A program made the position numbers and the translations under genes. From Echinometra lucunter (taxonomy: Eukaryota > Echinodermata > Echinoidea > Camarodonta > Echinometridae): DNA of 64,000 nt. The stretch lies in contig JAPZVO010000022.1 of the NCBI GenBank assembly GCA_029962745.1, forward strand, positions 864,423 to 928,422, read 5' to 3'. The notes beneath the pieces were generated by a model that saw only the letters and a program-made list of their open reading frames with translations, was not told the origin of the DNA and searched no databases. Each line of letters opens with the position of its first letter. Within the stretch, counting starts at the first letter, position 1. Positions 1 through 11,075 of this stretch are shown here, in pieces.

Positions 1-257
1 ACTAGCAGACTTTTTTAAAGTTTCCATTATCATTTATTTTCCCCCTTTTTTTCTCTTACAAGATGGATGGAACAGTTGTAAAATTGAAATTAATGAAAAT
101 CAACTGAAAACCAAGACTGACATGTTCATTTTACCAATTAGTGTTACACTGTACCGTATTTCTTGTCCGAAACTCAACTGTTAAAATGACTGGTTGGTTG
201 GATGTACTTTGATTGACTGAGTTATTGATTAATTATGATTGATTTATTGAATTGATT
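1..257 (+). repeat. Fragment of a dispersed repeat shared with 50528-50783
   Basis: This stretch, starting ACTAGCAGACTT, matches the interior of the TA-flanked transposon at 49895-50851 almost base for base, with small indels. Identity stops near 257, where an ATTG-rich simple tract takes over. The terminal inverted repeat of the family is not present here, so this is a partial or rearranged copy cut by the window edge. Confidence 0.8.
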
Positions 258-345
258 GAAACAGCTGAATGGTGATTGAATGCTTTATTGATTAATTGAT
301 TGACTGATACATTGATTAGTTGATTGATACCTAAATGTTGATTGT
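180..345. repeat. ATTG/TTGATT simple-sequence tract
   Basis: Imperfect repetition of TTGATTGA and its variants. It partly overlaps the dispersed repeat at the window start. No coding signal is seen in it. Confidence 0.7.
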
Positions 346-639
346 CTAACTTACGGTATTTATTGATTGACCGATAAAAATGCAATTGACTTCAGGTGTC
401 AATGGGTGATACCAGTCCCAGTCCAATTTTGGAAACGCAGGTAGAATTCGGGATAAGGGAATGTGGTCGGGATATTTTGGAGAGGAGACCAACGTAAAAC
501 ACACACAGCGATTCTTTGTGTATATTTGGGCAAATGGAATTCCCATTGTTTTTTACGTGTGTGTATGATGCTGCGTTGACGATGTTTTCGGGGACGGAAA
601 ACTTAAGTTTTGACATTTTGATTGTGAAATAAATGCCTA

Positions 640-1190
640 AAATGAGTTTTTATTCAGTATACAACACATCATAAAGGGATACACCCTTTCATGTGATTTG
701 GCATTGAATTGAAATAGTGAAAGATACTTTTCTAAGATTTATCAAGACTAGAGACCAGCTTTAAGTTACTGGCAATGTATGCATTTTGTTTCCATTGCGT
801 AATAACTCTTAAAAGCGCAAACAATAGTAATTTCCAACAAAAGATATCTAATTGTGTAATTCAATCACATATATGAAATTTTCTTGTAAAAATCTTTGGT
901 TTCGTGTCACTGATATTCGATTTAAAAAACTAAACATTTGGAGGAGTTTGGATCTGAAACCTATTTTGAAATTAAGGCTACGTAAGGAAACTTCAAAGTT
1001 AAAAGGTCCATCATTATAGTTTTCTAAACGGTATCCAACTTGCAGATGAAAAAATTAGACTTTAGAGAAATGTATATCATATGTACTTAACAGCTGAGGT
1101 AAAAATTTTCTACAGCAGTCATGGAAGTGGTGCAATAAAATATGAATATTAATGGATTTTTGCGTGTATGGTTACGGAAGGCCTGAACTT
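640..1190. other. Intergenic AT-rich DNA without recognised features
   Basis: AT-rich sequence with frequent stops in all frames. A short (CTAA)n run follows at about 1197-1217. No gene or repeat boundary is visible. Confidence 0.5.
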
Positions 1191-1480
1191 GCATTCAAAC
1201 TAACTAACTAACTAACTGTATAGGAAATGATTTAGGATAAAAAAAGAATAGGCTATAGTTTTTACTAAGCAGGTCTGGAATGATATTCAGGATGCGTCAC
1301 TGGGGGCGAAATAGTTTGTCAGCATCTGATAAAAATGAGTGTGACTCTCCTGTAGAAAAATTCCCCAGCTGCAACTTACTCCAAGTTCTGTGAAATTAAT
1401 GAAATATCATAGATAATAATACAAAACAGAGAGATACTTCTAAAATTACCAGAAACACGTTCAAAATTGATTTAAGCCGA

Positions 1481-1620
1481 TTCTAACCATTTTTAAATTG
1501 TGCGCGCGGACTTACGCGTACGTGCGAGTCGATGGTTCACAAATCACTGAATTGGACAGTAAATGACTTTAATCATGCTGAATATGAATGAGAAAGGACT
1601 TTCGTTAATGAAGAAATGAG
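1481..1620 (+). repeat. Degenerate direct repeat, copy 1
   Basis: The order of landmarks here is a GCGCGCGG...ACGCG tract, then a TGAATT...GGAC stretch, then a GACTTT...ATGAATGAG block. The same order recurs at about 2236-2390, suggesting an old local duplication or two copies of one repeat family. Confidence 0.45.
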
Positions 1621-2235
1621 AAAAGGTTGTGTCCTGCAGAGAAGACAAGCAAAGTGTGACAAAATTGCATGGCTACATTTATTGCTAAATTAGACCATGA
1701 TGCAGTTGTCAAAATAAAAGATAAATACAAAGTCATGTCGCTCGTTGTGAATTGTCTCAGCGACAACATATCAAAATCGTGGTAAAAATTGACCAACAAT
1801 ATTAAGCGAGATTTAAATGCAGAAAATATGACGTCATAAAATTAAGATCAGGTGCCGATATGATGAAGTTATATCAACGACAAAGTAGATAGTCATAACC
1901 TTTCAGAATATGCACAAAAAATAAGGGTCTTCACGCATACTGAGGAGCACTGGTGGATTCTAAAAATGCACATTTTTGAGCTTTTTTTTTTCGTTATTTC
2001 CCACATAGACTTGCGCACGAATTCTTCACTTTTGCGGGAGCGTGCAACCTTATGGTCAGTTAAAATTGATTCCTAATGGAAATTGTAAAGAAATGTAATA
2101 GGAGAATCATGAGAAAAAACGGCATTTTTACGTTTTTTTTAGACGATCTGCCCACGGGTCAAACTTGCGCGAGCGCTTACGCGGAATTTTTTTGAAATGC
2201 TTAAGATGACCACAAACGTGGGCAAAATGAATTTG

Positions 2236-2390
2236 AGACGATTTTGAGCATTTTTAGATTTTGCGCGGGCACTGACGCGCGGATGTGCGCATACACGCTC
2301 GTCCAAGTAGATTGAATTCTTTGGACTGATAGGACTTTCATTATGGCAGATATGAATGAGTAATGACTTTTCATTATGAAGATATAGTCA
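2236..2390 (+). repeat. Degenerate direct repeat, copy 2
   Basis: Counterpart of 1481-1620, with the same GC-rich then AT-rich landmark order. GCGCGGGCACTGACGCGCGG is its GC core. Similar GCGCG-containing pieces also occur at about 2015 and 2165. Confidence 0.45.
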
Positions 2391-2449
2391 TGACAAGATT
2401 TTCACGAAAGAGTTTCACAAATGACGCCTTGATGACGTCACGATGATCT

Positions 2450-2602
2450 GGCCCTTGTTTCATAAAAAGTTGCTATGATAGCAACTCCTGCTGGAATGAT
2501 AACTACCATGGCAACAGTGAGAATTCTGCTTCCTGATTGGCTTTTATAATGAAAGTTGCCATTCCAGTTGCTATCATAACAACTTTTTTTGAAATGGGGC
2601 CC
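2450..2602. mobile_element. Short MITE with GGCCC-type termini
   Basis: The left end reads GGCCCTTGTTTCATAAAAAG and the right end is its imperfect reverse complement, finishing in GGGGCCC. The inner inverted repeat around GTTGCTATGATAGCAACT appears on both sides. The roughly 150-bp length and absence of coding capacity indicate a non-autonomous element. I could not fix the target-site duplication. Confidence 0.7.
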
Positions 2603-2779
2603 TGAAACCTATTTAGAACTTGTCCTCAATAGGCCTCATCACTGACGAAAAGTTGACGAAAACTGAATTAACCGATTTTGAGTTATCATCAGCACAAAAA
2701 AGCGGAAGAATAAAAGAAAAAAATAAGAAAAACTGATGAAATAAAGAGGTGATCTGTCATAGATGGCAAAGTACCTAAA

Positions 2780-3010
2780 TATGATAAAAGAGATAGAGGT
2801 TACATTTATGAAAAGTTTGTCTAAATAAGCAGGTTTATATTGAGGTCTTGAAGTTACTGCGAGAGAGGATAGATTACGAATATGTTGTGGGAGCTTATTC
2901 CATATTAATGGTCCAGCATATTGAAAGATCGATCACCCCAAGAATTATGTGTTTTTGATATGGCAAGTAGAGATGAGCTTGAAGACCATGGGCTTCTAAA
3001 AGGATTCAAC
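2780..3010 (-). pseudogene. Degraded LINE 3' coding remnant
   Basis: On the minus strand, shifting frames give pieces such as GDRSF and PQHIRNLSSL. These resemble the C-terminal GDRAF...WNSLP...IR segment common in CR1/jockey-type non-LTR retrotransposon reverse transcriptases. Frameshifts and stops break it, so it is a relic. The family call rests on remembered motifs only. Confidence 0.5.
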
Positions 3011-3196
3011 CGGTAACCAGTGTAGAGAGATACGTACCGGAGTTATCTGTTTCTATTGTTTTGAGGCTTTAGGAGACAATCTGATTGCGATTGTCAAATG
3101 TTATACAGTAAAACATTACAAAAATCCAAATCGAGACGTAATGAGTGCATACACTTTCTTTTCTGTACTCAACTTTACTGATGGTGGCAGTTGGTA

Positions 3197-3227
3197 GTTT
3201 TGTTTAGTTTAGTTTAGTTTAGTTTAT
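3197..3227. repeat. (TTTAG)n microsatellite
   Basis: About five consecutive TTTAG units, followed by an AT-rich stretch with a short (TA)n at about 3305-3320. Confidence 0.85.
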
Positions 3228-3627
3228 TCATATTCCACAAATCATGCAAGTACATGTCTCAATATATAACATTCCAAGTGGGAAAAATATATATTCTAAT
3301 ACATGTATATATATATATACAGTTCATAATATTTAGCAATAAAACAAGGTGGAGGGGTCTACTGGGAAGCATAGCTTGTAAGCTTGTATTGTACAGACTG
3401 ACAGATACTTGAGACTATATTTGACATGGACATAGCAGAATCAAAAGTAACATCAAGATTTCTTTATACATCTGTTGGACACAGTAATTACAGAACCCCC
3501 TAACTTTGATGAAACCTTGATGATACACACACATAAGAAGGATCGGGCACTCTACATGCTCATTGAAAACTGTCTCTGGGTCGGGTCCTGGGTGGGGCAC
3601 GCACACACACGCACATGCTCGACACCC

Positions 3628-3900
3628 CCTTTTTTGTTTTTTTTCAAATATTTTTATTAGAGATTTCATCAAAAATAAATCGTTACATAAAATCATTGTA
3701 ATTAATTCCAAAAAATACAAATCTTCGTTTTCTTTTCATAACATAACATAACACCCACAAACCCTCACACACATAAAAACACACACTTTTCCACTCGGTC
3801 CCCCATCAGTTGACCCACGGTACGCCAATGACCATGCTGACCTATGCCAGACTAAAGAATTCCTCTGTCAGACTATACTAATATTTTGTGACAGTTCACA
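3628..3900 (-). mobile_element. LINE 3' end with A-tail (minus strand)
   Basis: Read on the minus strand, this ends ...CTCTAATAAAAATATTTG followed by an A-rich tail. The end closely resembles that of the LINE at 28279-29653 (AATAAAAACATGTTGAAAA). Only 3' untranslated sequence is recognisable, so the copy is strongly truncated. Confidence 0.5.
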
Positions 3901-4517
3901 AGATGGGGTTTGGGTACAGGAGCCTGGGAAATGGGCACTTTTAAAAGGGAAAGGAAAAGTTTTCTGAAGTCAAAGTAAAACTGCTAGATATAGAGGGGAT
4001 CGAATTAAAGGGAATGAAACGAATTCGAAGGAGGGTAGATAAAGAAGAAAAAAGAAGAAGAAAAGAAGTGAGTGTTTCGGTGTGCATAGAGAAAGAGGGG
4101 TCAAGCAGGTTATTGTTCAGTTAAAATTGGCTCGTAAATATTTTTTTTTCCAGTTTACTTTAAGCATTCTATACCTTGGAAAGTCATTATGTACTAATTG
4201 AGTTCCTGTGATTTGGGAAGCACGAAGAGAATGATTTGTAGAAAAAAAAGGGGGAAGGTGGAAAAGGAGATAAATTTTTCGTATGCTTTTTTGTTGTTGT
4301 TGTTTGTTGTTTGGAGGTTGTTCTTGTTGCTTTCTTTTTTCTAAACACAACTATTCATTGTCAATTGCACATCATCTCTCTCAAGATGTTGTGATTATTA
4401 GGACAATGTTTAATCATTTTTTCAGTACAGAACGATCTTTCAATCATTCGATAGTTCACATGATGCATCTTAATAACCGCTTATAACAGGCAATCCTCTC
4501 AGAGAAGCGTTTCCATA

Positions 4518-4796
4518 ATGGCGTCCCTGGTGTTGAAGATGTCATGTGTGATCTTCCTCCTAACCTGCGCCACTTGGCTTTCTGAAGGGCAGTCCTGCAG
4601 GAAATGCCCCCAGTACTGGACCCAAGTGGGAGAATACTGCTACCGTTACTTCGGCTCCCCGACGACATGGAACAATGCACATTACCATTGTTTACTGCTT
4701 GGAGCATACCAACCCAGCATCCACAATAGGGCAGAGGAATCTGCTCTCTACCGACTCTGGAAGGGACTCGCTAAGGCTCCTAATCAATTTGAGGAT
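4518..4796 (+). CDS. C-type lectin exon 1: signal peptide and N-terminal half of CTLD
   Basis: Ninety-three codons from ATG to a strong GTAAGT donor, ending phase 0. The start is the first ATG of the frame; the next in-frame Met (residue 8) would shorten but not abolish the signal peptide. Reading on past the donor gives only a short, unconserved tail and a stop. Confidence 0.9.
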
Positions 4797-7466
4797 GTAA
4801 GTACTCCTACCATGATATCTTAATCTGAAGGAAAGGCCTTTTGAAATCATTAAAGACATGTTGTGCGTTGCTGAATCGGGATTCAGCTCAGGAGACAAGT
4901 CTGAAAAATGTTTGATGAGAAAAGGAAAAGGGGGCACATGTACAGGCCCGTATCTAGGATTTTTATGGGGGGGGGTTCGAAATTAGATAAAGTGGACCTT
5001 TCTGACTAAATGAAGCGACCGAGGGGGTGAAAAGGGACACTTTGAGCGGAGGGGCAATATACCCTATCAGTCTATTTCACACATCACCAAGTGGAGATGT
5101 CGAATAGTGTTTCTATCTTTACCATGTGTACATGATTATCAACTAAAATGTACAGTTTCTGCTCTGTTTACTAATTTGCTAGCGAGTGAAGTGAGCGAGC
5201 AGAAATTCAAAGTGTGTTTTTTTTTTCTTAAGGGCACAGTGTTTGCAGCATTTACAGTGGCCTAAAGATACTATTGATTGATTGAATGTTGTTTATTTTC
5301 ATTTCAGTAATAATAATAATTATATGATAATAATGGTTAATTTATTCAACAAATATGTGTATTACAGCCCAAAGGCTGAATTGTACAATACTTTTACAAT
5401 AATATATATACATGATAAAATATACAATCATTTCAATCAAATCAACTATTACACTTGTAAATAGAAGATAAACTTAGAAGAAAAAAACAATTTAAACTTA
5501 CAATTGAAATTAATATATGTGCAATAATAAAATTTTCATCTTTTTACTCTGTCGTTTTTTTCTATTGTTGACCTATAATTTTTCAATGCATTTGTGAGGT
5601 CTCATTGCGACTGACTGTATTTTATTCAACAGAGAAAATATTCACCTTGGGTTTAAGCCCAATATCCCCATGAATATGAGGATGGATAAGACTTTTGATG
5701 CTTACAACACAGACGCACTTGACGTGACTCGCTTTAGATAAAATATGTGTGAGCGAGTGTAGAGAGCGAACCTTTGAAACATAACATAGACAAAATATCC
5801 TCATTGTTACATTTTAGGAGAAACCGTTCCTTCTCCTAAGAGTTTTCGTCGGTTTTTTACCCTTCTTCACTCCACTACCTCGTAAGGTAATGGTATCAGG
5901 GCCCTCGAGGACAGCAGTTTTGATAACTGATGAGGCTACCCTGAATAAATTAAACTGAAAATGAATAAAATAAATAAAATATCCTTCACCCTGTTCACCA
6001 TGATCAGAAGGAAATCTGTTATTATTATTCAGTCTCTCTGATTCTTTCGAGCCATCGGGAAATGAGTCTTTCAAAGACTTTATGAAGCTGACCGAAGGTG
6101 GGAAGGGAAATTTAAAAGAAGGGGAAATGGCATATGAGGGAAAAGGGTGATAAGCAGACCTTAAAAGGGTCTTATTTCAATTTGAAGGGGTTCTTACCAG
6201 AAGGATTATTGTACATTGTATTTTCTTAAACGAAATAGGGAATGTCGGGAAATGGGCATTTATGAATCCAATGGGGCACTCGTCAGAAATGAAATGGGAC
6301 ACTGTAGATTCGAAGGGACATTTACCGTGAGGAGAGATGGCACCTACTAGGAAGGAATAGGGGCACTTACAAGAATTAAATGGAATTCATCAAATTCAAA
6401 AGGGGGCGCTTGCCCGAAGGGAAAAGCTATGACACTATCATAAAACAACGGGGGGCTTTGATATTGCACTTATCTCATATCAGATGGAGAAAATGGACAT
6501 ACTAAAAAGGGGAATTGGAGAAGGGACTCTTAGAATTAATGGGGGCAGGTATAACATCCCGAATAGGGCACTTATCAGAAGTGAAAAGTGGCACGCTGCA
6601 AAAGTAGATTCACACACTATCAGAAACAAAAAGAGGCAATCAAAAGGGACACTATAACATTTATAAAGGGATAATTCCATTTTAGAATGTAAAAGAAAAA
6701 GAAAAACTGATTCAATGGGTTGTGCAATGGGCCAGGTGCGTTGCTTTGTCAGTGCATAAATTATCTTTTGTTAGGCATACTTGAAGCCCCCCCCCCCCCC
6801 CCCAGTTAGAAATTACCATAAAAAACAGCACCCAAACCGAACTGGTCTATAGGCTAATATATGCTGTCACGTGACATTTCGCAATAGTAGCATGGTCACT
6901 CAATACAAAAATGTATTCACCCGTTCAAGGAACCCTGCGCGTACCCATTGCTCTTATCGTTTTAGCTGCCCTCAAATTTTGTTGCGCAGGCTACATCATG
7001 AAGGAAATGGACGGACTGGAATCAAGAGAAGGAATTTGTGAGACCGCAATTACTATCAACTTTATTCATCGACTATTGCATGTATTTCATTGTATGCATC
7101 TCTAATTTCAGAATATCCATTATATCATTATATTAAGCCTCGTTCTGAGGCCTCAGTGAAATCTAAAATCACTTGAGAAATTCTGAGTCTGTCTGTTCAT
7201 AGATTTCATGATAAGTCTGACATCATTTGCACCAACAGGCATACTGGATTGGTCTGCGTGACACTTACAGGGAAGGTCGATTCGAGTGGACTGATGGCAC
7301 TAACACCGATTACACTAACTGGCAGTCTGCAGAGCCCAATGACAACAATGGAGAAGATTGTGTCGAGGTCCGCAATCAAGGCGTACACGATGACGAGAGA
7401 ATGCAGTGGAACGACATATCCTGCGCCGGGCGTTCTCGTTCCTTCTTCTGTCGCATGAATCTGTAA
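4518..7466 (+). CDS. Secreted C-type lectin, two exons (4518-4796, 7239-7466)
   Basis: The product is a 168-aa secreted lectin, probably a calcium-dependent sugar binder in coelomic fluid or extracellular space (family knowledge). Residues 1-25 form a signal peptide ending SEGQ. A single CTLD fills about residues 30-164. Cysteine pairs expected from the fold are C30-C41, C58-C164 and C134-C155; C27 is unpaired and could link subunits, as in echinoidin. WIGL lies at 96-99, EPN at 125-127 and WND at 150-152. EPN predicts mannose-type rather than galactose-type (QPD) specificity. The donor is GAT|GTAAGT and the acceptor ACCAACAG|GCA; both sides are phase 0 and join in the middle of the CTLD. Length is normal for single-CTLD echinoderm lectins. 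An AATAAA lies 46 bp after the stop. An untranslated first exon cannot be excluded. Confidence 0.9.
4946..5060 (+). mobile_element. hAT-like left-end fragment in the lectin intron
   Basis: CAGGCCCGTATCTAGGATTT followed by a G-run and GTGGACCTTT resembles 32339-32400 and, more loosely, 37493-37560. All three begin CAGGCCCG, typical of hAT-type termini. No matching right end was found, so it is reported as a fragment. Confidence 0.5.
5225..5560. other. AT-rich intronic stretch
   Basis: Very AT-rich with short AAT and TA runs, inside the lectin intron. No coding or transposon signal could be supported. Confidence 0.5.
6080..6680. repeat. Degenerate GGGCACTTATCAGAA-type repeat tract
   Basis: Purine-rich motifs such as GGGGCACTTA, GGGACACT and TCAGAAATGAAATGGGACAC recur at irregular spacing of about 20-60 bp. 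This looks like an old, diverged tandem repeat within the lectin intron. A related piece lies at about 3905-3960. Confidence 0.5.
6787..6803. repeat. Poly-C run
   Basis: A homopolymer of about 17 C in the lectin intron. Such runs are frequent near transposon ends in this window. Confidence 0.9.
7239..7466 (+). CDS. C-type lectin exon 2: C-terminal half of CTLD
   Basis: Seventy-five codons plus TAA. It carries WIGL, EPN, WND and the last three cysteines, so the whole sugar- and calcium-binding face is encoded by this exon. The preceding acceptor has a modest pyrimidine tract (TTTGCACCAACAG). Confidence 0.9.
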   Translation, partial: AYWIGLRDTYREGRFEWTDGTNTDYTNWQSAEPNDNNGEDCVEVRNQGVHDDERMQWNDISCAGRSRSFFCRMNL

Positions 7467-7511
7467 TCTGAAATCCACTGCGATTGCCATTACTGGCCTT
7501 TGAATAAGGAT

Positions 7512-7517
7512 AATAAA
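7512..7517 (+). promoter_or_regulatory. Polyadenylation signal AATAAA of the lectin gene
   Basis: Canonical hexamer 46 bp downstream of the lectin stop codon and just before a transposon copy begins. Position fits, but several AATAA variants surround it. Confidence 0.55.
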
Positions 7518-7529
7518 TAATAATAGTAC

Positions 7530-8326
7530 ATAGTGTATGTATAATACGCGCTGTGATTGGCTAAATTTACATTACGTGACGTGCAAAAATTTTGTGCACT
7601 ATAAAGGTGCTTTCACACATGATGCGACAGTGTGGTAACACGCTGTGTCACCACACTTTTTTGTGTACAAGCCTATGGGGTATAGGGCGACAAAAAATGT
7701 CGCCGAGGCAGGACATGTTTGCACCAATCAAATTTCTAAAAAGTTAGCGCAAAAACTGTTGCCATAAGATTGCTTGCGCAAGTTTTGACAATATGCTCTC
7801 TTAATCTTATTGAGAGTTGACGAGTTAATTCGCGTTCATTAGCATATGCGGTGACACAAAGTCCCATCATGTGTGAAGACGAAACAGTGTGGCGCCACAG
7901 TGTGTTACCACACTGTCGCATCATGTGTGAAAGCACCTTAACTTTGATTTTTGCATGGTTAGGCGCGTGCAAAAGTGTATGGCACTGCGCATCAAAAGCA
8001 CCTTGCGCGTACCCATTGATACCATTGTTTTTAGCTGCGCGCTTGTGATATGAGCGAGATAGGCAAATATAATCGAGAAAGAAAGACTCTTTAAAATGTC
8101 GTACACTAAATCTAACTTCAGGGGTCGGTCTATTTACTATGATAAATAGTGCATGTTCTAATGATGCACCATTACTGGACTATATGAACTCCAAATACTA
8201 AATTATCCCTCGTGCAGGTCTATTTTACCTGGGCCTTCGGCCTCGGTAAAACAAAACTGCACTCGGGATAATTTAATATTTGTCGTGCACATAATCCAAT
8301 ATAGTGCATGATAGATCATGCACTAG
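7530..8326 (+). mobile_element. ATAGTGCATG-family transposon, copy A (carries a nested MITE)
   Basis: The ends read ATAGTGTATGTATAATACGC and, inverted, TAGTGCATGATCTATCATG. The interior holds CCTTCGGCCTCGGTAAAAC, a GCACTCGGGATAAT box and GCGCGTAC/CACGTGAC motifs, all matched in reverse orientation by 56351-56841. There is no open frame, so it is non-autonomous. It lies immediately 3' of the lectin gene. A 334-bp Harbinger-like MITE interrupts it. Confidence 0.75.
7605..7938. mobile_element. Nested Harbinger-like MITE with TAA duplication
   Basis: Terminal inverted repeats of about 36 bp start AGGTGCTTTCACACATGATG on both sides. TAA flanks the element on both sides (7602-7604 and 7939-7941). 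Copy B at 56351-56841 has the uninterrupted site (AAAGTTATAG on the plus strand, TTA at 56748-56750), which proves the boundaries. A 3-bp TAA/TTA duplication is the PIF/Harbinger signature. Confidence 0.88.
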
Positions 8327-8339
8327 TTTATATTAATAT

Positions 8340-9150
8340 TGGGACTAGGAACAGGATATGTTCCTAGATCTCTAGTCCTGTGTCATGCTGGTCTACTTGT
8401 CGAAAATCCAGATTCAAGTTTTGAAAAAAAAAAACAAAAACAAACTAAAAATGTCTCTCTGATGATATTTCTTGAATTTTCATGGACTCATGAAAGAATT
8501 TTTGGACACTTGACCACTGATGTTGTTGGTGTAGTCAGGTATAGTTGTTGTCATTGTGTGGCTTTTCAATTTTAGTACCTACGCTAAACCTAAATATCTA
8601 AAGCGGACCTATCGTGATTTTGTTGTTTCTTATAATTTGTCCGTGAGTGGAGGAGTTTGGGGGAGGTGATCTGTAATCAGTTATAGTACTACTATCCAGC
8701 AAATTAGATAAACACACGTGGTTCTAATATTATGATGTACTAGTATATGTTATACTTTCATGAATTGCATTCCTATTTACTCATTTGTGTCCTTTCATTT
8801 TTTTTGTTTTCTTTATTGTTATTGTATTATGTTAAATAGCTAATGGAAACTAAATTTCTGTGTAATGATATACATGGACCAATAAAGAATCTTGAATCGT
8901 GAATCTTAGTTTGTAATTTTTTTATGCCTGACAATTGTAATTATTATCATCATTTCAGAATTTTTGACATTAACCATTGCTCAGACATTTTCTCTCCCAG
9001 TGATAATCATGATTATGTATCCCCCGAAATTTATCAGTCACTTACGTGACTATGATATAGATGAAATAAAAGTATCAACTAAAAATTTATTTAAAAAAAA
9101 AATGTTGATAATATGATCACATTTCTTGGTAGTAAGCATATACAATTTTC
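8340..9150. other. AT-rich intergenic DNA
   Basis: No gene recognised. At about 8880-8905, AATAAAGAATCTTGAATCGTG resembles the 3' ends of LINEs or an old polyadenylated insert, but no body could be assigned. Confidence 0.4.
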
Positions 9151-9159
9151 TGTCATTGG

Positions 9160-9660
9160 TTTAATCGATGAACAGAATGATTCGTTCTACATTGATAAAT
9201 GTACATTCAAAGGAAACTTCCGTAGAGAAAAGTAAAGGTGAAGTAGGAATTTTATCCAAGAACATGTTACATTGAAATATAGAGAGGATTTTGAGATATG
9301 TAAAGACTTTAATGAGAGTATCCTTATTGAAATAGCATTTCCGTGAAAACATTATTGTTGGCGTCGTATATAGACCCCCTGGTCAACCTATACAACCTTT
9401 CTTAGATGCACTTAACATTGTGAATAAAGAGAAGAAACTGTTTTAACTGCAGATAATACGCGCCAGTATGTTGCCGCTTTTATTGATCTTTTTGGACTAT
9501 TTCTATCCTTTGATGTATAACCCAACTCGGATTACTGCACAATCTGCACTCTTTTAGATAATACAAATGACTTCAAGGTACTCTTCACAGGTGTAGTTCT
9601 ATAGTTGACATAAGTGAACATTTCCCTATATTTTCATTTGTGATAACAGACCAGTGTTAT
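9160..9660 (+). pseudogene. Degraded LINE endonuclease-domain remnant
   Basis: The plus strand reads ENIIVGVVYRPPGQPIQPFL (from about 9345). This is the diagnostic GVVYRPP segment of the APE-type endonuclease in CR1/jockey/RTE-type LINEs. Downstream frames with stops show pieces like the domain's C-terminal half (CTLLDN, FTGVVL). Upstream, broken frames add GxFREK-like fragments. It is clearly non-functional. Confidence 0.7.
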
Positions 9661-9669
9661 AAAAGTAAT

Positions 9670-10786
9670 AGACGTGAAATAAAGGAAGAAAATATAAATT
9701 CATTTTATTAGTGAATTAAAGTAGGCTTTTTATTTATTTGTTTATTCATTTATGTATTTATTGACAAAATTTTAACCGCAGTTCTGTATGTTTGTTTGAA
9801 CACTTTTTTTCATTTATATATTGAATTTTTCCCAATAAAGCATGTGACCATTTATCATAAACATGATTAGAAATCTTGGTTTACGAAGAAACTACGCAAG
9901 TTAATATAAGATGGATCCTTTATAACCAATTTAATATCCAGCGGAAAAGCGGGAAAAGAAATTTTTAAAAATATATATAGAACTATAATCACTAGCTAAT
10001 TAAGAAGAGATAAACAGAATTTTCTTTACCTGTTTAAGGATCAGTTCTCTATAGCATGCAGTGGGTGTCGATCCGCCAATATTTCAGGTGGGGTGGCCTG
10101 CATTATCATCCCCAAATAACTCATTGTAGAAATAATGACATCCACCCGTGTTAATCCTCTTTTAAAAAAAAATGAAGAATTCTATTTACTTATATTTCAT
10201 GTATTTTAACCAAAAACGGGTTATATTTATTCTTATGCAAGGAGATTGTTTGCATCATCTTATCTTGCCATGTCATATTAGCTCATAATAGTATACTATT
10301 CATCAACTCATCTATCTCATAATAGTATACTATTCATCTACTCATAGAATGATGGTAATATAACTGCAAGGAGCTAGTCGAGCGGCAATTTGAAGTAAAT
10401 AAATGAATTCAATAAATGAATTTTCGGGGATAATGGCCTTTGACCGATAGCATATTTCTATCATACTATGAGAAAGGAAGATTCCGAAAAATGTACCTAA
10501 TTCATAGAAACGGAGAAACAGTATACTAGAACATGTTATCAGTATCAAAAATCCATTTTACTCATAAAATTTAGAAACGGCATTTTGGAGCCGTAAGTAT
10601 TCCCTCAGAAATATGTCAAAATATCATTATACATGTATTTTTTAAGCGAGGTGTCCAACTCAGATTTTTCATATTGCACTGAAAATCGCAAACAAAGCAT
10701 TATAAAAGTTTGCATAGTTCGTTTCACTTGAAAAGAAAATTAATCTTCAAATCTTAAAATGGACCAAGATAATTTGCCAAAGTGGA
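9670..10786. other. AT-rich intergenic DNA; short piece shared with about 51950-52045
   Basis: No coding signal. The stretch at about 10060-10145 (GTGGGTGTCGATCC, GGCCTGC...CCCAAATAA) matches 51950-52045, so it belongs to a dispersed repeat. A direct repeat of CTCATCTATCTCATAATAGTATACTATTC type lies at about 10283-10345. Confidence 0.45.
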
Positions 10787-10884
10787 GTAGTATGCAGGGC
10801 TGTAGCTAGCAGGGGTGTGGGGGTGACACCCCCCCCCCCCACTGCTCAGGATATCGTCGGAAAATCTGCGCTGCCGTCGGGAAA

Positions 10885-11075
10885 AATGAAAAAGGGGGAG
10901 AAAAAAAAAACGAGAAGGGGAAAGAAAAAAGAAAAAAAAAGGAGAAGACGAAAAAGAGAAATGGAAAAAGAGAGAAGAAAAAGGGAAAAAGAAAAGAAAA
11001 AGAGAAGGAAGAAAAAGAAAAAGAAAAGAGAAAAAAGAGAGGGGAAAAGGAAAAGAGGAAAAAGGGAAGAAAATG
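10885..11075. repeat. GA-rich low-complexity tract
   Basis: Purine-only A/G sequence inside the hAT-like element. It yields Lys/Arg/Glu-rich frames on one strand and Phe/Ser-rich frames on the other; these are compositional, not genes. Confidence 0.9.

Noticed and set aside
6911..7105. 64-codon frame with a signal-peptide-like start in the lectin intron
   Set aside because: It has no partner exon, and part of it (GCGCGTACCCATTG) resembles the dispersed repeat at 8000. The lectin already has its own signal peptide.
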